Positions 5,454-11,550 of a DNA stretch of 11,550 nt are shown here, piece after piece. Every line of letters begins with the position of its first letter. Position 1 is the stretch's first letter. The notes below the pieces were generated by a model. That model did not search any database, was not told the DNA's origin, and worked only from the letters and a program-made list of their open reading frames with translations. The translations under genes were made by a program, and so were the position numbers. The stretch spans positions 1-11,550 of the forward strand of contig CAWEHT010000206.1 of NCBI GenBank assembly GCA_963808455.1, given 5' to 3'. The DNA comes from CAWEHT01 sp963808455 (GTDB lineage: Bacteria > Chloroflexota > Anaerolineae > CG2-30-64-16).

Positions 5454-7046
5454 GTGATTCAACGCAAGACGCAAACGGCTGAGTACTGGCAATCGTTTAC
5501 CCTGACCGCGGATGATGTCAACTTCCTACGCAACCTGTTGCAGGATGCCCAGGAGCCTCTCACCACCGAGCGGCTCGCGCTCGCGCTGGTTACGGAACGT
5601 GTCAGACGGGAAGAGGCGGAGATCCGTGGAGATCTCAACCGAGGCCGACTCTACATGCCCAAGAACGCCTATGCCATCGGGGACAAAGTTATCTTCCCGG
5701 CTCTGGATTTCCGTTTGGGTGAAGTGGTGACGCTGCGCCCCGGACAGAACCCGGAGTATGGGGAGTTTGACGTGATCACCGTGGATTTTGGGCCTGATCG
5801 CCGCCACCGCTCATTTGCTGCTCGTTTGTCCGCGCCACACAAGCTGAACATTGAGCCGACGGAGTTGGTCACGGGGGGCGACCTGGCAAGCCCGGACAGG
5901 CTCCTGGCAACCGTAGCCCACAATATCCCGGCTTGCACGGTTGGCGAGTTATCGAAGCACCCAGCATTTGCCACCTTCGAGAACCGCTGGCTCTCGCGTG
6001 ATTTGCTGGCCGAAGTGCACGTGGGCCATCTGAACATCGCCGAAGCGCTCATCGACATGAGGGCGCAACCGATCGAGACGAGGGCCCTGATCCAAGAATT
6101 TGATCTGCCTACCGAGATCAATCCGGAGGTGCTCGCCTTTTCGGTCCAGAGCGCGCTGGCTGCGGACGAACGCTTCGATCAGGTTGGGCAAGACGAGGTG
6201 CGACGCTGGTTTCTGCGCCGGCTGGAGGCTCCAGAAGCGCTGCGCCCACCCGATCTTCTGCGCTACACACCGGCGCCTTATGACCACGACGCGCTGACGG
6301 TGGAGTTGCTGCAGCTTGAGTGGGAATTAGACGATGAATGGAGTGAGTCTGTCACGCCCCCACAAGCGTCTCGCGTCAATTTGCCTGCTACGACGCAGTT
6401 GCTGATCTACCCGCACCTCGCGTCTGGCACCTTGCCCTTGAGCAGCCGGAGCCGCCCTTTCTTTCCTGCGGGCCATGGCGAACGGGTGATGATCACGTTT
6501 GTTGATGGCCGGTGGGGCCAGCGCTTTCCCGGCTGGGTCGTGCCCGGTGGGCGGTATGTGGCAGGCCTGCGAGCGTGGTACGAACAGCATAAGCTGCCGG
6601 CAGGGGCCTATCTTGTGTTGGAGCGGCGGGACGACCCCACGGAAGTGGTGGTGGACTTTCGGCCGAAACGCATGAAGCGCGAATGGATGCGCATGGCAGA
6701 GATGGCGGAAGGCAATCGGCTGGACTTCCAGATGCGCAAGCAGGCCGTCTCATGTGAGTACGATGAGCATGTCATCATCGGCGTCGAGCAGGAGGAGGCT
6801 ATTTCGCGGCTTCAAAAGAGCCCTGCGTACGCCGAAGCGCCGATTGCTGAGCTCGCCTTCGGGGTTTTCATGGACCTGGCCGGGCTCAGCCAGCAAGGCA
6901 CCGTGCACGCCAAGACGCTGTACAGCGCTGTGAACGTCGTGCGACGATGCCCACCTGGGCCGATCTTTGCCGTGTTGGCTTCGGATCACCGGATCCAGAG
7001 TGTTGGCGACGGTGGCTACCGGTTGGCTGCCGAGTTAGGGCAGTGA
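5454..7046 (+). CDS. Conserved hypothetical protein with several winged-helix-like segments (Chloroflexota type)
   Basis: 530 residues, soluble, function unknown. I recognise the layout as typical of Chloroflexota hypotheticals but cannot name a family. Residues 17-60 (L-T-A-D-D-V-N-F-L then E-P-L-T-T-E-R-L-A-L-A-L) look like a helix-turn-helix followed by a charged helix. Residues 73-112 (Y-A-I-G-D-K-V-I-F-P-A, G-E-V-V, E-Y-G-E-F-D-V-I-T-V) resemble a small SH3/KOW-like barrel. Residues about 192-257 (N-I-A-E-A-L-I-D-M to F-D-Q-V-G to W-F-L-R-R-L-E) and 464-525 (ending in I-Q-S-V-G-D-G-G-Y-R-L) both resemble HARE-HTH/RpoE-delta-like winged helices. A conserved-looking core lies at 355-402 (R-F-P-G-W-V-V-P, R-Y-V-A-G-L, V-V-V-D-F-R). 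Together these suggest nucleic-acid binding, possibly linked to transcription (inference). It is followed after 57 nt by 7104-7532, probably in one operon from the promoter at 5382. Confidence 0.75.
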   Translation: MIQRKTQTAEYWQSFTLTADDVNFLRNLLQDAQEPLTTERLALALVTERVRREEAEIRGDLNRGRLYMPKNAYAIGDKVIFPALDFRLGEVVTLRPGQNPEYGEFDVITVDFGPDRRHRSFAARLSAPHKLNIEPTELVTGGDLASPDRLLATVAHNIPACTVGELSKHPAFATFENRWLSRDLLAEVHVGHLNIAEALIDMRAQPIETRALIQEFDLPTEINPEVLAFSVQSALAADERFDQVGQDEVRRWFLRRLEAPEALRPPDLLRYTPAPYDHDALTVELLQLEWELDDEWSESVTPPQASRVNLPATTQLLIYPHLASGTLPLSSRSRPFFPAGHGERVMITFVDGRWGQRFPGWVVPGGRYVAGLRAWYEQHKLPAGAYLVLERRDDPTEVVVDFRPKRMKREWMRMAEMAEGNRLDFQMRKQAVSCEYDEHVIIGVEQEEAISRLQKSPAYAEAPIAELAFGVFMDLAGLSQQGTVHAKTLYSAVNVVRRCPPGPIFAVLASDHRIQSVGDGGYRLAAELGQ

Positions 7047-7103
7047 GCATGTCATGTGCATGGATACTGGCCCCTGTTCCAGGGCTTGACAAGAGGGTAC
7101 ATG

Positions 7104-7532
7104 ATGCCAATCAAGTGGAAGCGCCCATCGCTCGAGACTAAGTTTCACATCGATTATGGGTGGTGGGAAGCCACAGGAAAGGACCTCCGGGTCGCCGTGC
7201 GAGGGCAGCTTTGTAGCGAGTGCCAGGCCCGCTTCCCTGATCATCGCAACACGGAGTCGGTAGATTGGGTTGACCCGGATTCGGCTGAGGTCGTGCAGGC
7301 CGATGCGCTGCTCCAGTGCCTGCGCAGCGAGTGTGCCGAGAAGCCCGACTTCATCAGTCGCAACAACCCGCTAATTACCAATGTCTTCCGACTGCTCCTC
7401 TTGGGGGGCAACCAGCCGCTGACCCCTCGCCAGATGCACGAGCGCATTCCCTGGCAGGAGCCCGAGACCATCCTACGGACCCTGGCAAGCGGCACCGTAT
7501 ATATGGGGATCCGTCCGAACCTGGAAGACTAA
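7104..7532 (+). CDS. Conserved hypothetical protein with zinc-ribbon-like cysteines
   Basis: 142 residues from ATG 7104; ATG 7101 is equally in frame, and the AAGAGGG sequence at 7091-7097 suits either. A GTG at 7056 gives a longer frame without a good ribosome-binding site. Cysteines C37-x-x-C40 (L-C-S-E-C) and C72 and C77 (Q-C-L-R-S-E-C) could form a split zinc site. The C-terminal third (P-L-T-P-R-Q-M-H-E-R-I then I-L-R-T-L-A-S-G-T-V-Y-M-G-I-R-P) reads as a winged helix. Aromatic-rich N-terminus (F-H-I-D-Y-G-W-W). I know no function; I associate this protein with the preceding one in Chloroflexota genomes, from memory and unverified. It ends 17 bp before the stop of the convergent AI-2E gene, with no clear terminator between them. 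Confidence 0.7.
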   Translation: MPIKWKRPSLETKFHIDYGWWEATGKDLRVAVRGQLCSECQARFPDHRNTESVDWVDPDSAEVVQADALLQCLRSECAEKPDFISRNNPLITNVFRLLLLGGNQPLTPRQMHERIPWQEPETILRTLASGTVYMGIRPNLED

Positions 7533-7549
7533 GGCCTAGGGCCACGCTT

Positions 7550-8566
7550 TCAGACCCGCTCCAGCCGTTTCATTGCCTCGCTGGGTGTGCAGGGTTCATC
7601 TTGTAGCCGCAAATAAAGGTAGCGAAAGATGTCGCGCACGATCGCCGTCACGGGGACGGCGATCAGCATTCCCCAGATGCCCGCGATTTCGTTGCCCGCC
7701 ACGAGCACGACCATGATCACTGCCGGATGCAACTCTACCGCCCGTCCGGCGATGCGTGGCGCCAGCACGACGTTCTCGATCTGCTGAATACCCACAAAAA
7801 GCAGCAAGGTCCAAAAGGCCAGGATGGGCGATTGGACGATCGCTACCAGTAGCGCTGGGATAGCTCCCAGCGTGGGTCCAAAGAAGGGCAACAATTCGAA
7901 AAGCCCGGCCATGAGACCCAGGATGGCGGGAAATGGCACACGGAGCAAGGTCAGCCCGGTGGAAGCCATCACCCCTATGGCCAAGGCCAACAACAGCTGG
8001 CCCCGGATGTATGATCCCAGGACAGTGTCAACCAGGCGCCAGATGTTTACGACATCGGCGCGCAGGAGCACCGGCACGGTGTTGATCAAGGCATTGGCGA
8101 TGCGGCGCCGATCGTACAGGATATAGAAGAGCCAGAACGGCAGGATGATGATGCCGAAGATGAAGCTCAGAGTCGCAGTGACCAGGCTGAACGTGCGGGT
8201 GACCGTCACCTGGGCAGCCGAGCCGATCATGTTTCCGATCTGGCGCAGGTCCTGCTCGGTCTGAGTTTGGATTGGCGGCGGCACATACGCGTAGTACCAG
8301 CGCAAGACTCGTTGGCCCAGGTCTTGCATCTGATTGAGCATGTCGCCGCGCATGGCCCACAGGTTATTGAACTGTTGGATCAGCACGGGCACGAACATGG
8401 AGATGACCAGCGCGATCAAGCCGAACACCGCCATATAGACGATCAGGATGGCCAGGGCCCCGGCCAACGAGCGGCGTTTCAACACGCGTCTGCAAGGCGC
8501 AGTCAAGCCAGTTGATGGCCGGCAGCAGCAGGTATCCCACCCCCAGGGCGATGCTGTAGGGCACAA
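7550..8566 (-). CDS. AI-2E/PerM-family transporter, main part (frameshifted gene)
   Basis: The frame carries nearly the whole body of an AI-2E family membrane protein (PF01594, YdiK/PerM/TqsA-like). Members are multi-helix inner-membrane proteins proposed to export small signals or ions; the true substrate here is unknown. Visible features: long hydrophobic helices from L-A-G-A-L-A-I-L-I-V-Y-M onward, an extracytoplasmic-like stretch with P-P-P-I-Q-T-Q-T-E, and the family signature region L-F-E-L-L-P-F-F-G-P-T-L-G-A-I-P-A-L-L. Next come G-I-Q-Q-I-E-N-V-V-L-A-P-R-I-A-G and the final helix with I-W-G-M-L-I-A-V-P. The first 27 or so residues of this frame (rich in Cys, Pro, Trp) are not family-like; the true N-terminus lies in another frame at 8364-8675. 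Joined, the protein would be about 374 residues, a usual length. Confidence 0.8.
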   Translation of the reverse strand: MCPTASPWGWDTCCCRPSTGLTAPCRRVLKRRSLAGALAILIVYMAVFGLIALVISMFVPVLIQQFNNLWAMRGDMLNQMQDLGQRVLRWYYAYVPPPIQTQTEQDLRQIGNMIGSAAQVTVTRTFSLVTATLSFIFGIIILPFWLFYILYDRRRIANALINTVPVLLRADVVNIWRLVDTVLGSYIRGQLLLALAIGVMASTGLTLLRVPFPAILGLMAGLFELLPFFGPTLGAIPALLVAIVQSPILAFWTLLLFVGIQQIENVVLAPRIAGRAVELHPAVIMVVLVAGNEIAGIWGMLIAVPVTAIVRDIFRYLYLRLQDEPCTPSEAMKRLERV

Positions 8567-8675
8567 GGACGCCGTGCGTGGCCCTGAGCACCAGGAACAA
8601 TAGCGAGATGAGGACCAGCACCAACAGCGTTCGGCTGCGGCGGCGCCATTCGCTATCTTGCATGAAGTCTTGCAT
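8364..8675 (-). CDS. AI-2E-family transporter, N-terminal fragment in the other frame
   Basis: From ATG 8675 this frame gives an Arg-rich cytoplasmic start (E-W-R-R-R-S-R) and two hydrophobic segments (L-L-V-L-V-L-I-S-L-L-F-L-V-L and I-A-L-G-V-G-Y-L-L-L-P), then I-N-W-L-D-C-A-L-Q. This is the usual opening of AI-2E proteins. Beyond ACGCGT (8484-8489) it turns into a Gly/His/Arg-rich shadow frame and stops at 8364, while family sequence continues in the frame of 7550-8566. A TTG at 8690 directly follows the tlyA stop, but GGAG at 8688-8685 is nine bases from ATG 8675, which I prefer. tlyA and this gene are thus tightly linked (16 bp). Confidence 0.7.
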   Translation of the reverse strand: MQDFMQDSEWRRRSRTLLVLVLISLLFLVLRATHGVLVPYSIALGVGYLLLPAINWLDCALQTRVETPLVGRGPGHPDRLYGGVRLDRAGHLHVRARADPTVQ

Positions 8676-8684
8676 CAACGATGG

Positions 8685-8688
8685 CTCC
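8685..8688 (-). promoter_or_regulatory. Ribosome-binding site of the AI-2E gene
   Basis: GGAG on the minus strand, starting three bases after the tlyA stop codon and nine bases before ATG 8675. It indicates translation of the second gene of the operon from its own site. Confidence 0.55.
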
Positions 8689-8690
8689 AA

Positions 8691-9482
8691 TCACAGCAGA
8701 GCGCCTTGGATCCAGCCAGCCAGCAGTTCAGGGCTGGGGGCTGGGCCGCCGGCTTTCAGGCAGACGAGGAATTCAACGTTGCCGGCCGGGCCGATGACCG
8801 GCGAGCGTATGATGCCGGATGGGGCCAGGCCGCTTGCGGCCGCTTCGTTGAGCACACGCTCCATCACGGCGCGATGAATGGCCGGATCACGCACGACGCC
8901 TCCTTTTCCTACGAGCGCTCGACCGGCCTCGAACTGCGGCTTGATCAAGGCTACTGCCTGGCCCCTCGGGGCGAGCAGGCCAGCGACGCGCGGGAGGACC
9001 AGACCCAGGCCGATGAAAGATACATCGACGGTGGCCAGCTTGACCGGCTCAGGCAAGGAAGCCAGGTAGCGGACGTTGGCCCGCTCCATGACGACGACGC
9101 GCGGGTCCTGGCGCAGGCTCCACGCCAGTTGGCCGTGGCCCACGTCGATCGCGTAAACCCGGGCGGCGCCGTGTTGCAGCAGGCAATCCGTGAAGCCGCC
9201 GGTCGAAGCGCCCACATCCGCGCATACCCAGCCCTCGATGGCCAATTGAAACGCGTCGAGCGCCGCCTCAAGCTTGAAGCCTCCGCGGCTCACGTAGCGC
9301 TCGCCGGCGCGCACGTCCAGCGAAGCATCGGGCGCCATCAACCGGCCGGGCTTGTCGATCACCTGTTCACGACTCAGCACCTGGCCAGCCAATATCAGTC
9401 CGCGGGCTTGTGCGCGAGTCTCGGCCAGCCCGCGGGCAACCAGCAACTCATCGAGCCTTTGTTTGTGTGGCGTTTGCTGCAT
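8691..9482 (-). CDS. tlyA: TlyA-family rRNA 2'-O-methyltransferase (S4 + FtsJ-like domains)
   Basis: 263 residues. TlyA enzymes use S-adenosylmethionine to methylate ribose 2'-OH groups of cytidines in 16S and/or 23S rRNA; many are labelled hemolysin A for historical reasons. Residues 8-60 are an S4 RNA-binding domain (R-L-D-E-L-L-V-A-R-G-L, A-R-G-L-I-L-A-G-Q-V). The linker Y-V-S-R-G-G-F-K leads to the Rossmann methyltransferase with SAM motif D89-V-G-A-S-T-G-G-F. The K-D-K-E catalytic set of the FtsJ/RrmJ fold is complete: K70, D153 (T-V-D-V-S-F), K181 (L-I-K-P-Q-F-E) and E237 (N-V-E-F-L-V). The length is normal for the family. ATG 9482 has only a weak ribosome-binding site (GGGG). The gene has its own promoter (9544-9573) and is first in an operon with the AI-2E gene. 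It is divergent from ligA. Confidence 0.92.
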   Translation of the reverse strand: MQQTPHKQRLDELLVARGLAETRAQARGLILAGQVLSREQVIDKPGRLMAPDASLDVRAGERYVSRGGFKLEAALDAFQLAIEGWVCADVGASTGGFTDCLLQHGAARVYAIDVGHGQLAWSLRQDPRVVVMERANVRYLASLPEPVKLATVDVSFIGLGLVLPRVAGLLAPRGQAVALIKPQFEAGRALVGKGGVVRDPAIHRAVMERVLNEAAASGLAPSGIIRSPVIGPAGNVEFLVCLKAGGPAPSPELLAGWIQGALL

Positions 9483-9543
9483 AAGGGAACCCCGATTCGC
9501 CTGTGCCCAGCCTGTGCCAGTTCGAGGGGCCAGCCGCCTTGTG

Positions 9544-9573
9544 ATTGTACAGGGAGTACACGTGGCCTGTCAA
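9544..9573 (-). promoter_or_regulatory. Promoter of the tlyA operon
   Basis: Minus-strand TTGACA (9573-9568), 18-nt spacer, then TACAAT (9549-9544). Transcription would begin near 9537, about 55 nt before the tlyA start. The -10 box overlaps an inverted repeat (9546-9560). Confidence 0.65.
9546..9560. promoter_or_regulatory. Operator-like inverted repeat TGTAC-N5-GTACA
   Basis: Perfect 5-bp arms TGTAC (9546-9550) and GTACA (9556-9560) around a 5-bp centre, overlapping the -10 box and spacer of the tlyA promoter. The size and placement suit a dimeric repressor site. It is about 43 bp from the ligA -35, so it would act mainly on tlyA. No regulator gene is nearby. Confidence 0.35.
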
Positions 9574-9602
9574 CGAAAACGAGTCTACTCTGAATTCGTC
9601 TC

Positions 9603-9631
9603 TTGCGGCACCTACCCCGCGCTGGTATAAT
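9603..9631 (+). promoter_or_regulatory. Promoter of ligA
   Basis: Perfect TATAAT (9626-9631) with an extended -10 TG at 9623-9624, and TTGCGG (9603-9608) 17 nt upstream. The start of transcription near 9638 leaves a leader of about 23 nt that holds the ribosome-binding site. Confidence 0.75.
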
Positions 9632-9660
9632 GAAAAGGTTTGCTGGCGGAGAAACGGAGA

Positions 9661-11550
9661 ATGTGGATGCCATCGATTGCCGAACGCCTGGAAAACCTGC
9701 GCAAAGCGATTCGATACCACGCCCATAGGTACTATGTGCTTGACGACCCCGAAATCAGCGATGCCCAGTATGATGCTATCTGGCACGAGCTGGAGCGCCT
9801 GGAGTCGGAGCATCCCGAGTTAGTGACGCCGGACAGCCCCACCCAACGTGTGCCCGGGGCACCTGCCCAGCAGTTTGCCAAAGTTAGCCATCCGTGCCCG
9901 ATCCTGAGCCTGCCCAATGCTTTCACCCCTGAAGAGCTCACGGCGTGGCGCGAGCGTTTCTCTCGCGTGCTGCCCAGCGCGCTCCGCTCGGAGATCGGGT
10001 ATGTGGTCGAGCCGAAAATCGACGGCCTGACCGTCGTGTTGCACTATGATCGTGGTCGCTTCGTTCTGGGAGCCACACGCGGCGACGGCCTGGCCGGTGA
10101 GGATATTACACCGAACCTGCGGACGGTCAGCGCTGTGCCGCTGGCCATACCGCTTCTGAACGAAGAGCCTAACCTGCGCGCCCCCCAACGACTCGTGGTG
10201 CGCGGCGAGGCGTATACGCCTGTCAAGGACTTTGAGATTTTCAATGCCGAGCTCAAGGCACAGGGCGCTCGCACATATGCCAACCCGCGCAACTTCGCAG
10301 CTGGCTCCCTGCGCCAACTCGACGCGCGTGTCACGGCGAAGCGCCCGATCAAACTATGGGTGTATCAGATCCTGGTTCTGGAAGCGCCCGGCGTGGGCAC
10401 GCCTGCCACGCAGTGGGACGCCCTGGCCTACCTGCGCACATTGGGCTTCCCGGTCCAGCCCGGGAATACGCGGTTGGAAGAGTGGAAGGCCGTGCTGGAG
10501 CGCTGCGCAACCTGGGGCATGACAGAGCGCCCTGGCCTGGGGTACGAGGCGGATGGCCTCGTCATCAAGATCGACGATTGCTCTGTGCAGGAGCGTCTCG
10601 GCTACGTAGGCCACGACCCGCGCTGGGCCATCGCCTACAAATATCCGGCGGAGGAAGCCGTGACGCGGCTGGTGGAGATCAGGGTCAACGTGGGACGCAC
10701 AGGCACCTTGAACCCATATGCAGTCCTCGAGCCGGTGCAGATAGGCGGGGTAACAGTCTCGACGGCAACGTTGCACAATGAGGATTATATTCGTGACAAG
10801 GACATCCGTGAGGGTGACCGGGTGGCCGTAAAGCGCGCCGGGGAGGTAATTCCTCAGGTGCTGCGCCCCATACTGGAGCTCCGCACCGGGCAGGAGCGAC
10901 CATGGCGCATGCCCGACCGTTGCCCGGTCTGCGGCCAGCCGGCGATACGGCTGCCCGGAGAAGCGGCGTGGTATTGTGCGAATAACGCCTGTCCGGCGCA
11001 GCTCGTCCGTGGCATCGAACATTTCGTCAGCCGGGGCGCCATGGACATCCAGGGCCTTGGCATTCGCCAGGCAGAGTTGTTCGTGGCCAAGGGTTATGTC
11101 GGCGACCTATCTGACATTTACTTTCTCGACCCGGCCCGGCTGCTCGAGCTCGAGGGGTACGGCGAGAAGCGGGTCAACAACTTGATGGCCGCGATCACGG
11201 CTTCGAAAGCCAGACCTCTGGCCCGCCTGTTAACAGCTCTAGGGATCAGGGGCGTGGGTGAAGTGGTGGCCGAGACGCTGGCGGAGCACTATCAAAGCGT
11301 CGAGGCACTGATGCAGGCTCCTTTGGCAGAGCTCGAGTCCGCCCCCGGCATCGGGCCAGTGCTGGCGAAAAGTATCCACGACTGGTTCGCAGCCGGCCCC
11401 AACCGCAGGGTGATTGAGAAGCTGGCAGCGGCAGGCGTGGAGGCGGCCCGGCACCCAGCGGCATCAATGCCGCCACCGCAAGAGAGCGGCCCTCTCTTAG
11501 GACTCGCCTTCGTCATCACAGGGACCTTGCCCGGGCTCAGCAGGGAGGCC
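9661..11550 (+). CDS. ligA: NAD-dependent DNA ligase LigA (3' end beyond the window)
   Basis: LigA seals nicks with 5'-phosphate and 3'-OH ends during replication and repair, using NAD+. The 630 residues seen run without interruption to the right edge; the family is about 670-700 long. Domains in order: Ia NMN-binding (R-Y-H-A-H-R-Y-Y-V-L-D-D-P, then I-S-D-A-Q-Y-D); adenylation domain with the nucleophile K119 in E-P-K-I-D-G; and the downstream motifs G-A-T-R-G-D-G, V-R-G-E-A and N-P-R-N-F-A-A-G-S-L-R-Q. Then come the E-A-D-G-L-V-I-K motif, the OB domain (G-R-T-G-T-L-N-P), the zinc finger C421-x2-C424, C439, C444, four HhH repeats (for example L-G-I-R-G-V-G and A-P-G-I-G), and the start of the BRCT domain (F-V-I-T-G-T-L). 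ATG 9661 follows two GGAG boxes (9648-9651, 9656-9659); ATG 9667 is the other possible start. Confidence 0.96.
   Translation, partial: MWMPSIAERLENLRKAIRYHAHRYYVLDDPEISDAQYDAIWHELERLESEHPELVTPDSPTQRVPGAPAQQFAKVSHPCPILSLPNAFTPEELTAWRERFSRVLPSALRSEIGYVVEPKIDGLTVVLHYDRGRFVLGATRGDGLAGEDITPNLRTVSAVPLAIPLLNEEPNLRAPQRLVVRGEAYTPVKDFEIFNAELKAQGARTYANPRNFAAGSLRQLDARVTAKRPIKLWVYQILVLEAPGVGTPATQWDALAYLRTLGFPVQPGNTRLEEWKAVLERCATWGMTERPGLGYEADGLVIKIDDCSVQERLGYVGHDPRWAIAYKYPAEEAVTRLVEIRVNVGRTGTLNPYAVLEPVQIGGVTVSTATLHNEDYIRDKDIREGDRVAVKRAGEVIPQVLRPILELRTGQERPWRMPDRCPVCGQPAIRLPGEAAWYCANNACPAQLVRGIEHFVSRGAMDIQGLGIRQAELFVAKGYVGDLSDIYFLDPARLLELEGYGEKRVNNLMAAITASKARPLARLLTALGIRGVGEVVAETLAEHYQSVEALMQAPLAELESAPGIGPVLAKSIHDWFAAGPNRRVIEKLAAAGVEAARHPAASMPPPQESGPLLGLAFVITGTLPGLSREA

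Noticed and set aside
7072..7084. Small hairpin CCCTG-TTC-CAGGG between the two hypothetical genes
   Set aside because: Five base pairs with no T-tract inside a likely operon; not enough to call a terminator or processing site.
7533..7549. Terminator between the convergent genes at 7532 and 7550
   Set aside because: The 17-bp gap holds only GGCC-TAG-GGCC (4-bp arms) and no T-run.
8658..9593. 311-codon plus-strand frame opposite tlyA
   Set aside because: tlyA on the minus strand has complete catalytic motifs; the opposite frame is a codon-phase shadow with Gln/Arg/Ala-rich low-information sequence.
1..11550. CRISPR array, tRNA or rRNA genes
   Set aside because: No regularly spaced repeats, cloverleaf-like segments or conserved rRNA stretches were seen in the non-coding gaps on either strand.

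Overview
The window reads as chromosomal DNA of a GC-rich bacterium (roughly 60% G+C by eye). It most likely comes from the phylum Chloroflexota, perhaps Anaerolineae or a relative. This rests on the style of Lon, the stand-alone UbiA/DPPR-synthase-like enzyme, the DUF2007 protein and a pair of hypothetical proteins (5454-7532) whose layout I associate with that phylum. The assignment is an inference; no rRNA is present to test it.

Left part (1-1887): the C-terminus of an ExeA/TniB-type AAA+ ATPase, a family common as transposition helpers, is followed by about 240 bp without a gene. Next comes a lon protease gene that has lost its whole 5' half: recognisable Lon begins only just before the Walker A motif. 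The simplest reading is that a mobile element inserted in, or recombined with, lon and left a remnant.

Middle part (1888-5341): a consensus-like promoter drives a gene for a PHP phosphoesterase fused to a Schlafen/AlbA_2-type domain and a further C-terminal domain. The gene is split by a +1 frameshift at an ACGCGT site into 2142-3434 and 3394-3954. A bidirectional terminator hairpin separates it from a convergent membrane prenyltransferase (UbiA family, 4049-4990, minus strand). The prenyltransferase has its own promoter, and a small DUF2007 gene is transcribed divergently from it.

Right part (5342-11550): two plus-strand genes of unknown function (5454-7046 and 7104-7532) look like an operon of winged-helix/zinc-ribbon-like, probably nucleic-acid-binding proteins. 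Convergent to them is a minus-strand operon of tlyA (rRNA 2'-O-methyltransferase with S4 domain) followed by an AI-2E/PerM-type membrane protein. The latter is also broken by a +1 frameshift at an ACGCGT site. tlyA is divergent from ligA (NAD-dependent DNA ligase), which runs off the right edge before its BRCT domain is complete. Good promoters for both lie in the 178-bp gap, and a short inverted repeat overlaps the tlyA -10 box.

The housekeeping genes (tlyA, ligA, ubiA-like) look intact. The broken genes are lon (structural truncation) and the two frameshifted loci, whose shared sequence context may point to a sequencing or assembly artefact or to dinucleotide slippage rather than to gene decay. 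No tRNA, rRNA or CRISPR array was seen.
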